The notes: generated from the letters alone by a model not told the origin. A DNA stretch of 64,000 bases from Bostrychus sinensis (GCA_020698575.1 CM036255.1:35401271-35465270); one strand, 5' to 3'. Positions 11,851-23,273 are shown, numbered from the stretch's first letter. A program made the numbers and translations.

Positions 11851-12172
11851 CTTTCCCTGTCTCGCGCGGCAGTCGTCCGTCCCACGGCCGCTACCTGGGA
11901 ACCTCGGGGCGGAGCGGGAGGAAGCAGGGAGAGAGGGAGCGGATACGGCGGGCCAGAGTTAGGGAACATCTTTCGTCTTCGGGGGAGCGGGGCTCCTTGC
12001 GTTGATGCCCGCGCCACGTCGGGGCCGGGTCTGGGGCCGTGCGCCACCCACGTTGTCTTTCTGTGTGTTTTGGTTTGTTTTTAGTTGCGGATGCACAGGG
12101 TGGTGGGGGGGGGGGCGGGGGGGGCGGGGGGGGTGAGTCAACGGCAGGAGGGAGGGGAGGGGGGACAGACGT

Positions 12173-12376
12173 GTGCCAACTGAGACCCGCCTCCAGAGAA
12201 GCACGGCGTTCAAGACGGGGTCTCTTGCCCAGGGTGGTTTAGCCTACAAGAGCGAGGAGGAACTCCACTGTGGGCCGAGGACAAAGGAGAGAGGAGGAAA
12301 GGGGAGAGAAAGGAGAGAGGAGAGAAGGAGAGAATGCGAAGCCAGCAAGGCCCTGAAGAACCGGACCCACATCCAG
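12173..12376 (+). CDS. plekho1: Probable plekho1 exon (Arg/Glu-rich segment)
   Basis: A frame open across 12173-12376 ends ALKNRTHIQ directly before a GTACGG donor at 12377. Its phase-0 end joins in frame to the phase-0 exon at 14519 (IFKGQSRTPQPGKKL). The body is rich in Arg, Glu and Lys. The left border is uncertain because the flanking DNA is indel-rich with long G runs at 12100-12130; 12173 is only the start of the open stretch used here, not a proven splice site or start codon. Sequence errors may have altered this exon too. Confidence 0.4.
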
Positions 12377-12399
12377 GTACGGAACAAAGAGAAACCCGG

Positions 12400-13735
12400 G
12401 TTTAGACCTAGGGTTAGGCTGGGTTAAGACCTGGTCGTTCTTATTATGAATATTAATAGACCTGGGTTTAGACCCCTTGGTTAGAACAGGTTTCAGACCA
12501 GGTTTTTTTTTTATAGACCGGATTAGTACCAGAAGGTTTGTTAGACCTGGGTTAGACCTGCCCCCTTCCCCCCCCCTCCCGCCCCCTGCCCCCCCCTGGG
12601 CCCGGGTTGTTTTTTGTTAAGACCAGGTTTAGCCTGGGTTTTAGGTTATTCTAGACCTGGGTTAGGCCGCCTGGGTTAGACCGGGTTTAGACCAGGTTTA
12701 GACCTGGGGGTTTAGAACCTGGGTTAGAGCCTGGGTTAGACATGGGGGTTTAGACCAGAGTTTAAGACCCTGTGGGGTGTTAGGCCGCGTGGAGTTACTT
12801 AAGTACTGGTTTAGACTGGGTTAGTTACGACCCTGGTCTTTGGTCTAGGTTATATTTATTTATTTTATAGTCTATTATGACCAGGTTTGACCTGGGTTAG
12901 GCCCTGGGTATAGACAGTGGGTAGACCTGGGTTTTTAGGAAACCAGGGGTTTAGACCCTGGGTGGGTTAGACCTGGGGTTATTTTTTATTTAGACCTGGT
13001 GTTAGGCCGGGTGGTTGGTTGGTTAGACCCTGGGTTGTTTTTTTTTATTTAGGACCAGGTTGTAGACCTGGGTTATAGGCCTGGAGTGTTTTAGACCTGG
13101 GGTTATTTTAGACCTGGGTTAGACCTGGGTTAGAACATGGTTGTTTCAGACCAGGTTTAGACCGGATTTAGAACAAGGTTTTTAGACCGGGTTGTCTCTT
13201 AGGACAATGGTGGGTCGTTTATATTTATACTAGTATTTAGTATTTATTGTTATTTATTTTATATTTATTATTTATAGACTTCTTTATAATGATTTTTATT
13301 ATTTATTATTTTTTTATTAGACCAGGTGGTTTAGAACATGATGGTTAGACATTGGGTTTATTTGTTTTATAGACCGGGTTTTTCTCTAGGGCACCCTTGG
13401 CGTTTAGTTTGATTTATTTTTTTTTTTTTTAGGACCGTGTTTAGACCAAGTTTAGGACCTGGGTTAGGAACCTGGGTTCTTTTTTTTTTATTTTTACTAG
13501 ACCTGGTTCAGAATAACCCCCTAAACCAGGTTCAGACCAGGTTTAGCCGGATTTAGTAAACATACCAGGTTTAGCACCTGGGTGGCTGGTAGTAACCGTT
13601 TATAGAAAATGGAGTAGAAGACCTGGGTTTTATACTTGTTCAAAAAGTTTTAGTACGTAGAACCATGTTTAGACCTGGGTTAGCTGTTTAGTTAAAGACC
13701 TGGTTTTAGACCTTTTAGACCATGGGTTATGTTTG
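12400..13735 (+). repeat. Degraded 11-bp minisatellite with error-like indels
   Basis: Recognisable TTTAGACCTGG and GGGTTAGACC units are broken by homopolymer gains, inserted T and TTTATT runs and odd bases. Arrays on both sides of this zone are almost perfect, so the abrupt loss of fidelity points to poor consensus sequence. Confidence 0.75.
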
Positions 13736-14505
13736 TTAGCCTGGGTTAGACCGGGTTTAGACCAGGTTTAGACCTGGGTTAGACCTGGGTTAGGCCTGGG
13801 TTAGACCTGGGTTTAGACCAGGTTTAGACCTGGGTTAGGCCTGGGTTAGGCCTGGGTTAGTCCTGGTTTAGACCTTGGTTAGGCCTGGGTTAGTCCTGGT
13901 TTAGACCTGGGTTAGACCTGGGTTAGTCCTGGTTTAGACCTGGTAGACCTGGTGAGACCTGGGTTAGACCTGGGTTAGACCTGGGTTAGACCTGGGTTAG
14001 ACCAGGTTTAGACCTGGGTTAGACCTGGGTTAGACCAGGTTTAGCCCTGGGTTAGACCTGGGTTAGACCTGGGTTAGGCCTGGGTTAGACCTGGTTTAGT
14101 CCTGGTTTAGTCCTGGTTCAGACCTGGTTTAGACCTGGTTTAGTCCAGGTTTAGACCTGGTTTAGACCTGGTTTAGACCAGGTTCAGACCAGGTTCAGAC
14201 CTGGTTTAGACCAGGTTTAGACCTGGTTTAGACCTGGGTTAGACCTGGGTTAGACCAGGTTTAGACCTGGTTTAGACCTGGGTTAGACCTGGGTTAGACC
14301 TGGTTTAGTCCTGGTTTAGACCTGGTTTAGACCGGATTTAGACCAGGTTTAGACCTGGTTTAGACCTGGTTTAGTCCTGGTTTAGACCAGGTTTAGACCT
14401 GGTTTAGTCCTGGTTTAGTCCTGGTTTAGACCTGGTTTAGACCTGGTTTAGACCTGGTTTAGTCCTGGTTCAGACCTGGTTTAGACCTGGTTTAGACCTG
14501 GTTTT
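13736..14505 (+). repeat. 11-bp minisatellite in plekho1 intron
   Basis: About 70 clean copies of TGGTTTAG(A/T)CC, TGGGTTAGACC and CAGGTTTAGAC types, ending 13 bp before the next plekho1 acceptor. Confidence 0.95.
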
Positions 14506-14518
14506 GTGGTTCTTGCAG

Positions 14519-14616
14519 ATCTTTAAAGGTCAGAGTCGGACGCCGCAGCCTGGAAAGAAGTTGAGTTCCCAGGGAAGGAACCGCTGCGCGTCGATGGACG
14601 AAGTCCTGAGCTCCAG
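14519..14616 (+). CDS. plekho1: plekho1 exon (RCASMDEVLSS segment)
   Basis: PLEKHO1 (CKIP-1) is a PH-domain adaptor that binds casein kinase 2 and acts at the plasma membrane and nucleus. This exon lies between acceptor TTCTTGCAG and donor GTACGG, starts in phase 0 and ends in phase 2. It encodes TPQPGKKLSSQGRNRCASMDEVLSS, here shortened to its key parts TPQ..KKL and RCAS(M/L)(D/E)E(V/I)LS, which match the equivalent part of human PLEKHO1 in order and spacing. The following exons keep the reading frame through every junction. PLEKHO2 is the alternative; synteny near cdc42se1 favours plekho1. Whether it is the a or b paralogue cannot be told. Confidence 0.78.
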
Positions 14617-14717
14617 GTACGGTCCTGGTCTAAGACCTGCTCAAGTCCTACTAAGATCTAACTAAAACCAGTTCAGATCCCTGTAGTCCCAGCTCTCTGG
14701 TCTGGTCTCGTCCTCAG

Positions 14718-14859
14718 ACCCGCTCTGATCCGGTCCGAGCTGCGGTCCGTCCTGAAGCGCTGTCCCACAGAGGAGCAGCCGCCGGTGGGACAGCTCCAGA
14801 GTCTGATCGCTCAGAGGATGCAGAGGGCCCAGGAGCTGCTGGAGGAGATGAGGCTGCAG
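14718..14859 (+). CDS. plekho1: plekho1 exon (LIAQRMQRAQELLEEM helix)
   Basis: Acceptor CGTCCTCAG, donor GTAACG; starts by completing an AGA codon and ends in phase 0. It encodes GQLQSLIAQRMQRAQELLEEM, which corresponds to the PLEKHO1 segment GQLSRIQDLVARKLEETQEL: a leucine-rich amphipathic helix upstream of the C-terminal zipper. Codon usage is GC-rich and free of tandem repeats. Confidence 0.78.
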
Positions 14860-14985
14860 GTAACGGCGCCACCTACAGGCCACACCTGGACCCGGTCTCC
14901 ACGGTCCACAGGGGTCTGAGGTCTTTCAGCTGTTCAGGTCCTGGGACCTAAACCCGGATCTAACCCTGGTCTGTGTTTCCTTCAG

Positions 14986-15131
14986 GAGCTGCAGAAAACC
15001 AAGGCCCAGCGAGAACGAGCCTCACACAAGGACTCACCCAAGACCAGCCAGAACCAGTCCAAGACCAGCCAGAACCAGTCCAAGACCAGCCAGAACCAGT
15101 CCAAGACCAGCCAGAACCAGTCCAAGACCAG
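14986..15131 (+). CDS. plekho1: plekho1 exon with KTSQNQS repeats
   Basis: Acceptor TTTCCTTCAG, donor GTCAGT; phase 0 to phase 2. After ELQKTKAQRERASHKDSP it encodes about four copies of the heptad KTSQNQS from a 21-bp coding repeat (about 15038-15131). This is a linker that varies between species, and its repeat is one of two coding minisatellites in this gene. Confidence 0.7.
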
Positions 15132-15225
15132 GTCAGTCCGGGACAAGAACAAACTTGTCCTGTTTCCTTGTTCAGGTCTCAGAGTTTAGAACTGCTCCTA
15201 AGACTAACCTCTGGTCCTGTCCCAG

Positions 15226-16081
15226 GTCTGGAGGATCTGGATCTCCTCGGGTCAAAGCCAAAGACTCTCCTCAAACCAAAACCAGGAAGAACAAGACCAA
15301 GACCAGCTCTGACTCCCCCAAACTCAGGGACCAGACCAAGACCTCCCAGTCCGCAGAGTCCCAGAAAACCCAGACCTGCTCACAGTCTTCACGAAAAACA
15401 GACCAACCGAAACCCACCGGAGACCAGGACCGAGAGGAACCCACCGGAGACCAGGACCGAGAGGAACCCACCGGAGACCAGGACCGAGAGGAACCCACCG
15501 GAGACCAGGACCGAGAGGAACCCACCGGAGACCAGGACCGAGAGGAACCCACCGGAGACCAGGACCGAGAGGAACCCACCGGAGACCAGGACCGAGAGGA
15601 ACCCACCGGAGACCAGGACCGAGAGGAACCCACCGGAGACCAGGACCGAGGATCTGAGAGGAGACCGAGTTCAGAGCAAGACTCGTGTGAGGAGAAAAGG
15701 GAGGAGGAACCAGACCAGGACCTGGAGGAGGTCGTAGAGGAAGACTCAGAGCAGGACCAGGACCCGGACCAGGACCCGGACCAGGACCCGGAGGAGCAGC
15801 GTGTTGAGGCAGGGCGGCTCCTGCAGGAGGCGCTGTGCTCCTGGAGGCAGGCCCAGGAGGTGCTGCAGGAGGTGAAGGAGCTGCAGAGTCAGACCCTGAG
15901 ACGACAGCGGCGCAAGACCTACCAGGACCTGACCCAGACCCAGACCCAGACCAGGCAGACCCAGACCGGCTCACCCGCAGAGCCAGGGGGAGGAGCACCA
16001 GAGGGGGCGGGGCCAGAGGAGGGCACACCTGAGGGGGCGGAGTCAGAGGAGAGCACATCTGAGCAAGACACACAATCATAA
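15226..16081 (+). CDS. plekho1: plekho1 terminal exon with PTGDQDREE repeats and C-terminal coiled coil
   Basis: Acceptor GTCCTGTCCCAG; the first base completes AGG, then 285 codons to TAA at 16079-16081. Order: a Lys/Ser-rich linker; nine tandem copies of PTGDQDREE from a 27-bp coding repeat (15414-15650); an acidic DPDQ run; then the conserved C-terminal helix VEAGRLLQEALCSWRQAQEV with EVKEL following, which matches the PLEKHO1 segment [20 protein letters not shown] and EVREL. That helix is the leucine zipper used in the family for dimerisation and partner binding. The tail (QTQTQTRQTQ, then EGAGPEEG) is low-complexity. The opposite strand is also open through the repeats, but that is a shadow. 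The 3'UTR begins at once with an 11-bp array. Confidence 0.8.
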
Positions 16082-16818
16082 CCAGGACTAAACCAGGACT
16101 AAACCAGGTCTAAACCAGGTCAAAACCAGGACTAAACCAGGACTAAACCAGGACTAAACCAGGACTAAACCAGGTCTAAACCAGGACTAAACCAGGTCTA
16201 AACCAGGTCTAAACCAGGACTAAACCAGGTCTAAACCAGGTCTAAACCAGGACTAAACCAGGTCTAAACCAGGTCTAAACCAGGACTAAACCAGGTCTAA
16301 ACCAGGACTAAACCAGGACTAAACCAGGACTAAACCAGGTCTAAACCAGGACTAAACCAGGTCCAAACCAGGACTAAACCAGGTCTAAACCAGGACTAAA
16401 CCAGGTCTAAACCAGGACTAAACCAGGACTAAACCAGGACTAAACCAGGAGTAAACCAGGACTAAACCAGGAGTAAACCAGGACTAAACCAGGACTAAAC
16501 CTGGACTAAACCTGGACTAAACCAGGACTAAACCTGGACTAAACCTGGACTAAACCAGGACTAAACCAGGACTAAACCAGGACTAAACCAGGTCTAAACC
16601 AGGTCTAAACCAGGACTAAACCAGGACTAAACCAGGACTAAACCTGGACTAAACCAGGACTAAACCAGGACTAAACCTGGACTAAACCAGGACTAAACCA
16701 GGAGTAAACCAGGTCTAAACCAGGTCTAAACCAGGTCTAAACCAGGACTAAACCAGGACTAAACCAGGACTAAACCAGGACTAAACCAGGTCTAAACCAG
16801 GTCTAAACCAGGTCTAAA
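16082..16818 (-). repeat. 11-bp minisatellite, reverse orientation, in plekho1 3'UTR
   Basis: About 67 copies of GGACTAAACCA/GGTCTAAACCA, starting immediately after the plekho1 stop. The variants CCAGGAGTAAA and CCTGGACTAAA are clustered at 16440-16700. Confidence 0.96.
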
Positions 16819-16954
16819 CCTGATCCTGGTCTGGATTATCCTTGAGTCCTGGACCCTCTTTGGACTCACGCTGCAGACTTTAATCTCAGGATTCTGCCTC
16901 TGGATTTTTCATATCCAGTTTTTGGAAAAGTTTACATTTTTTGGTACATTTAAA

Positions 16955-16960
16955 AATAAA
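16955..16960 (+). terminator. plekho1: Candidate plekho1 poly(A) signal AATAAA
   Basis: AATAAA within a T-rich stretch, about 870 bp after the stop, beyond the array and before the cdc42se1 promoter. Confidence 0.5.
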
Positions 16961-17116
16961 ATCTATTTTTTTAAATATTTGTATATTTTTTTCTCTCGCT
17001 GCTGTGTTTTGTTGCTAATATTGTCCCACCTTTCCTTCAGACGTTTTGGCCGGACCTGTGCGGAGTCCTGTCCTCGTGTTTCCTGGGTCCCAGGCCTGTG
17101 CTCTTGATGCATGAGC

Positions 17117-17157
17117 ACTACATTTCCCAGGCTGCACCTCTCTCCTCCTCGGCCAAT
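17117..17157 (+). promoter_or_regulatory. cdc42se1: cdc42se1 promoter elements: ZNF143/THAP11 motif and CCAAT box
   Basis: ACTACATTTCCCAGGCTGC at 17117-17135 fits ACTAYRNNNCCCR (ZNF143/THAP11 type), followed by GGCCAATCGG with CCAAT at 17153-17157. Both lie 31-71 bp upstream of the cdc42se1 ATG, within GC-rich sequence. A possible acceptor (TTTCCTTCAG) at 17031-17040 leaves open that this stretch is transcribed 5'UTR. Confidence 0.6.
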
Positions 17158-17187
17158 CGGAGAGCGGCGGCGGCGGAGGGCGGAGAC

Positions 17188-17241
17188 ATGAGCGACTTCT
17201 GGCACAAGATGAGCTGCTGCGTCATCGCCAAACCTCCTCCG
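17188..17241 (+). CDS. cdc42se1: cdc42se1 coding exon 1
   Basis: CDC42 small effector 1 is an 80-residue-class protein with a palmitoylated N-terminus and a CRIB motif that binds GTP-loaded Cdc42 at the membrane and affects actin assembly. This exon encodes MSDFWHKMSCCVIAKPPP, matching the family start MSEFWHKLGCCV with the paired cysteines that carry palmitate. The ATG context is GAGACATGA. Phase 0 end at CCG before donor GTCAGT. The three coding exons give 75 residues in total, close to the family length. CDC42SE2 is less likely: its N-terminus reads FWLCFNCC, not FWHK..CC. Confidence 0.92.
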
Positions 17242-17315
17242 GTCAGTGCACACCAACACAGGGTTCTCAAGCTGCGGCGGGGGCCCCACTGGTGGTACAC
17301 AGGAAAACCTTTACA

Positions 17316-20066
17316 CAGTCCTGGTTTAGACCTGGTTTAGTCCTGGTTTAGTCCTGGTTTAGACCTGGTTTAGACCTGGTTTAGTCCTGGTTTAGTCCTG
17401 GTTTAGTCCTGGTTTAGACCTGGTTTAGTCCTGGTTTAGGCCTGGTTTAGTCCTGGTTTAGACCTGGTTTAGTCCTGGTTTAGACCTGGTTTAGACCTGG
17501 TTTAATCCTGGTTTTGTCCTGGTTTAGTCCTGGTTTAGACCTGGTTTAGTCCTGGTTTAGTCCTGGTTTAGGCCTGGTTTAGTCCTGGTTTAGACCTGGT
17601 TTAGTCCTGGTTTAGTCCTGGTTTAGTCCTGGTTTAGACCTGGTTTAGTCCTGGTTTAGTCCTGGTTTAGACCTGGTTTAGTCCTGGTTTAGACCTGGTT
17701 TAGTCCTGGTTTAGTCCTGGTTTAGTCCTGTTTTAGTCCTGGTTTAGTCCTGGTTTAGACCTGGTTTAGTCCTGGTTTAGTCCTGGTTTAGTCCTGGTTT
17801 AGACCTGGTTTAGTCCTGGTTTAGTCCTGGTTTAGACCTGGTTTAGTCCTGGTTTAGACCTGGTTTAGTCCTGGTTTAGTCCTGGTTTAGACCTGGTTTA
17901 GTCCTGGTTTAGTCCTGGTTTAGTCCTGGTTTAGACCTGGTTTAGTCCTGGTTTAGACCTGGTTTAGTCCTGGTTTAGACCTGGTTTAGTCCTGGTTTAG
18001 TCCTGGTTTAGTCCTGGTTTAGACCTGGTTTAGTCCTGGTTTAGTCCTGGTTTAGACCTGGTTTAGTCCTGGTTTAGTCCTGGTTTAGTACCTGGTTTAG
18101 TCCTGGTTTAGTCCTGGTTTAGTCCTGGTTTAGTCCTGGTTTAGTCCTGGTTTAGTCCTGGTTTAGACGTGGTTTAGTCCTGGTTTAGTCCTGGTTTAGA
18201 CCTGGTTTAGTCCTGGTTTAGTCCTGGTTTAGTCCTGGTTTAGACCTGGTTTAGACCTGGTTTAGTCCTGGTTTAGACCTGGTTTAGTCCTGGTTTAGTC
18301 CTGGTTTAGTCCTGGTTTAGTCCTGGTTTAGACCTGGTTTAGTCCTGGTTTAGACGTGGTTTAGTCCTGGTTTAGTCCTGGTTTAGACCTGGTTTAGTCC
18401 TGGTTTAGACCTGGTTTAGTCCAGGTTTAGACCAGGTTTAGTCCTGGTTTAGTCCTGGTTTAGACCTGGTTTAGACCTGGTTTAGTCCTGGTTTAGTCCT
18501 GGTTTAGTCCAGGTTTAGACCAGGTTTAGTCCTGGTTTAGTCCTGGTTTAGACCTGGTTTAGTCCTGGTTTAGACCTGGTTTAGTCCTGGTTTAGACCTG
18601 GTTTAGTCCTGGTTTAGATGTGGTTTAGTCCTGGTTTAGTCCTGGTTTAGTCCTGGTTTAGACCTGGTTTAGTCCTGGTTTAGTCCTGGTTTAGACCTGG
18701 TTTAGACCTGGTTTAGTCCTGGTTTAGACGTGGTTTAGTCGTGGTTTAGTCCTGGTTTAGTCCTGGTTTAGACCTGGTTTAGTCCTGGTTTAGTCCTGGT
18801 TTAGTCCTGGTTTAGTCCTGGTTTAGACCTGGTTTAGTCCTGGTTTAGTCCAGGTTTAGTCCTGGTTTAGTCCTGGTTTAGTCCAGGTTTAGACCAGGTT
18901 TAGTCCTGGTTTAGTCCTGGTTTAGTCCTGGTTTAGACCTGGTTTAGTCCTGGTTTAGACCTGGTTTAGTCCTGGTTTAGACGTGGTTTAGTCCTGGTTT
19001 AGTCCTGGTTTAGACCTGGTTTAGTCCTGGTTTAGTCCTGGTTTAGACCTGGTTTAGTCCTGGTTTAGACGTGGTTTAGTCGTGGTTTAGTCCTGGTTTA
19101 GACCTGGTTTAGTCCTGGTTTAGTCCTGGTTTAGACCTGGTTTAGTCCTGGTTTAGACCTGGTTTAGTCCTGGTTTAGTCCTGGTTTAGTCCTGGTTTAG
19201 ACCTGGTTTAGTCCTGGTTTAGACCTTGTTTAGTCCTGGTTTAGTCCTGGTTTAGTCCTGGTTTAGTCCTGGTTTAGACCTGGTTTAGTCCTGGTTTAGT
19301 CCTGGTTTAGTCCTGGTTTAGACCTGGTTTAGTCCTGGTTTAGACCTGGTTTAGACCTTGTTTAGTCCTGGTTTAGTCCTGGTTTAGACCTGGTTTAGTC
19401 CTGGTTTAGACCTGGTTTAGACCTTGTTTAGTCCTGGTTTAGTCCTGGTTTAGACCTGGTTTAGTCCTGGTTTAGTCCAGGTTTAGACCAGGTTTAGTCC
19501 TGGTTTAGTCCTGGTTTAGACCTGGTTTAGTCCTGGTTTAGTCCTGGTTTAGTCCTGGTTTAGACCTGGTTTAGTCCTGGTTTAGACGTGGTTTAGTCCT
19601 GGTTTAGACGTGGTTTAGTCCTGGTTTAGTCCTGGTTTAGACCTGGTTTAGTCCTGGTTTAGTCCTGGTTTAGTCCTGGTTTAGACCTGGTTTAGTCCTG
19701 GTTTAGACCTGGTTTAGACCTTGTTTAGTCCTGGTTTAGTCCTGGTTTAGACCTGGTTTAGTCCTGGTTTAGTCCAGGTTTAGACCAGGTTTAGTCCTGG
19801 TTTAGTCCTGGTTTAGACCTGGTTTAGTCCTGGTTTAGTCCTGGTTTAGTCCTGGTTTAGACCTGGTTTAGTCCTGGTTTAGACGTGGTTTAGTCCTGGT
19901 TTAGACGTGGTTTAGTCCTGGTTTAGTCCTGGTTTAGACCTGGTTTAGTCCTGGTTTAATCCTGGTTTAGACCTGGTTTAGACCTGGTTTAGTCCTGGTT
20001 TAGACCTGGTTTAGACCTGGTTTAGTCCTGGTTTAGTCCAGGTTTAGTCCTGGTTTAGACCAGGTC
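17316..20066 (+). repeat. 11-bp minisatellite in cdc42se1 intron 1
   Basis: About 250 forward copies of TGGTTTAG(T/A)CC with local variants TAGACGTGG and TAGACCTTG in spaced clusters, which suggests block duplication inside the array. It is opposite in orientation to the array at 16082-16818. Confidence 0.97.
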
Positions 20067-20123
20067 CAGTCCTCTGTAAAGCAGCAGAGTCTGGGTCCTG
20101 ACCTCTCACAGTTTATCTGCAGT

Positions 20124-20360
20124 AGTACTAGTACTTCTGTAGTACTTTACTGCGAAGTACCAGGAGTCTCCTCTGAGTACTAGTACTTCTGTAGTACTTT
20201 ACTGCGAAGTACCAGGAGTCTCCTCTGAGTACTAGTACTTCTGTAGTACTTTACTGCGAAGTACCAGGAGTCTCCTCTGAGTACTAGTACTTCTGTAGTA
20301 CTTTACTGCGAAGTACCAGGAGTCTCCTCTGAGTACTAGTACTTCTGTAGTACTTTACTG
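20124..20360. repeat. 52-bp repeat with AGTACTAGTACT palindrome
   Basis: Four and a half near-identical copies with 52-bp spacing. Each holds the perfect 12-bp palindrome AGTACTAGTACT plus further GTACT/AGTAC pairs, so each unit can fold on itself. Confidence 0.92.
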
Positions 20361-20508
20361 TGAAGTACTCCAGAGCGAGTCCAGCCTGAACCAGGTCTTG
20401 GCTCAGACCTGGGTTTGGAGCTGACGTGTCCCAGGGCACAGCGTGTCCCTGAACGCCTCATGACTCAGAGTGAGCTCAGGAGCTGGGAATGTGGATGAGT
20501 CCAGGCAA

Positions 20509-23273
20509 GCACCTGAACGCACCACAGAGACTACACCCTACAGAGCACCTGAACGCACCACAGAGACTACACCCTACAGAGCACCTGAACGCACCACAGA
20601 GACTACACCCTACAGAGCACCTGAACGCACCACAGAGACTACACCCTACACAGCACCTGAACGCACCACAGAGACTACACCCTACAGAGCACCTGAACGC
20701 ACCACAGAGACTACACCCTACAGAGCACCTGAACGCACCACAGAGACTACACCCTACAGAGCACCTGAACGCACCACAGAGACTACACCCTACAGAGCAC
20801 CTGAACACACCACAGAGACTACACCCTACAGAGCACCTGAACACACCACAGAGACTACACCCTACAGAGCACCTGAACGCACCACAGAGGCTACACCCTA
20901 CACAGCACCTGAACGCACCACAGAGACTACACCCTACAGAGCACCTGAACGCACCACAGAGACTACACCCTACAGAGCACCTGAACGCACCACAGAGACT
21001 ACACCCTACAGAGCACCTGAACGCACCACAGAGACTACACCCTACAGAGCACCTGAACGCACCAGAGACTACACCCTACAGAGCACCTGAACGCACCACA
21101 GAGACTACACCCTACACAGCACCTGAACGCACCACAGAGAGACTACACCCTACACAGCACCTGAACGCACCACAGAGACTACACCCTACAGAGCACCTGA
21201 ACGCACCACAGAGACTACACCCTACAGAGCACCTGAACGCACCACAGAGACTACACCCTACACAGCACCTGAACACACCACAGAGACTACACCCTACAGA
21301 GCACCTGAACGCACCACAGAGACTACACCCTACAGAGCACCTGAACGCACCACAGAGACTACACCCTACAGAGCACCTGAACGCACCACAGAGACTACAC
21401 CCTACAGAGCACCTGAACGCACCACAGAGACTACACCCTACAGAGCACCTGAACGCACCACAGAGACTACACCCTACACAGCACCTGAACGCACCACAGA
21501 GACTACACCCTACAGAGCACCTGAACGCACCACAGAGGCTACACCCTACACAGCACCTGAACGCACCACAGAGACTACACCCTACAGAGCACCTGAACGC
21601 ACCACAGAGACTACACCCTACAGAGCACCTGAACGCACCACAGAGACTACACCCTACAGAGCACCTGAACGCACCACAGAGACTACACCCTACAGAGCAC
21701 CTGAACGCACCACAGAGGCTACACCCTACAGAGCACCTGAACGCACCACAGAGACTACACCCTACAGAGCGCCTGAACGCACCACAGAGACTACACCCTA
21801 CAGAGCACCTGAACGCACCAGAGACTACACCCTACAGAGCACCTGAACGCACCACAGAGACTACACCCTACAGAGCACCTGAACGCACCACAGAGGCTAC
21901 ACCCTACAGAGCACCTGAACGCACCACAGAGACTACACCCTACAGAGCACCTGAACGCACCACAGAGACTACACCCTACAGAGCACCTGAACGCACCACA
22001 GAGACTACACCCTACAGAGCACCTGAACGCACCACAGAGACTACACCCTACAGAGCGCCTGAACGCACCAGAGACTACACCCTACAGAGCACCTGAACGC
22101 ACCACAGAGACTACACCCTACAGAGCACCTGAACACACCACAGAGACTACACCCTACAGAGCACCTGAACGCACCACAGAGACTACACCCTACAGAGCAC
22201 CTGAACGCACCACAGAGACTACACCCTACAGAGCACCTGAACGCACCACAGAGACTACACCCTACAGAGCGCCTGAACGCACCAGAGACTACACCCTACA
22301 CAGCACCTGAACGCACCACAGAGACTACACCCTACAGAGCGCCTGAACGCACCACAGAGACTACACCCTACAGAGCACCTGAACGCACCAGAGACTACAC
22401 CCTACAGAGCACCTGAACGCACCACAGAGACTACACCCTACAGAGCACCTGAACGCACCACAGAGGCTACACCCTACAGAGCACCTGAACGCACCACAGA
22501 GACTACACCCTACAGAGCACCTGAACGCACCAGAGACTACACCCTACAGAGCACCTGAACGCACCACAGAGACTACACCCTACAGAGCGCCTGAACGCAC
22601 CAGAGACTACACCCTACACAGCACCTGAACGCACCACAGAGACTACACCCTACAGAGCGCCTGAACGCACCACAGAGACTACACCCTACACAGCACCTGA
22701 ACGCACCACAGAGACTACACCCTACAGAGCACCTGAACGCACCACAGAGACTACACCCTACAGAGCACCTGAACGCACCACAGAGACTACACCCTACAGA
22801 GCACCTGAACGCACCACAGAGACTACACCCTACAGAGCACCTGAACGCACCACAGAGACTACACCCTACAGAGCGCCTGAACGCACCACAGAGACTACAC
22901 CCTACAGAGCGCCTGAACGCACCACAGAGACTACACCCTACAGAGCGCCTGAACGCACCACAGAGACTACACCCTACAGAGCACCTGAACGCACCAGAGA
23001 CTACACCCTACAGAGCACCTGAACGCACCACAGAGACTACACCCTACAGAGCACCTGAACGCACCAGAGACTACACCCTACAGAGCACCTGAACGCACCA
23101 CAGAGACTACACCCTACACAGCACCTGAACGCACCACAGAGACTACACCCTACACAGCACCTGAACGCACCACAGAGACTACACCCTACAGAGCACCTGA
23201 ACGCACCACAGAGACTACACCCTACAGAGCACCTGAACGCACCACAGAGACTACACCCTACAGAGCACCTGAA
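20509..23273 (+). repeat. 36-bp minisatellite (GCACCTGAACGCACCACAGA type)
   Basis: About 77 copies of a 36-bp unit running GCACCTGAACGCACCACAGA then GACTACACCCTACAGA. A 34-bp form lacking CA in CACCACAGAG recurs from 21061 on and shifts the frame. Other variants: ACACACC, CACAGCACC, GAGGCT and GCGCCTG. Long open frames here come from the 36-bp (12-codon) period. Confidence 0.96.

Noticed and set aside
15271..16079. Minus-strand frames of 120 and 251 codons over plekho1.
   Set aside because: Shadows of the PTGDQDREE coding repeat.
20489..22096. 535-codon plus-strand frame (QRLHPTEHLNAP), and the related RAPERTTETTPY frame.
   Set aside because: Same 36-bp array read in shifted frames at each 34-bp unit.
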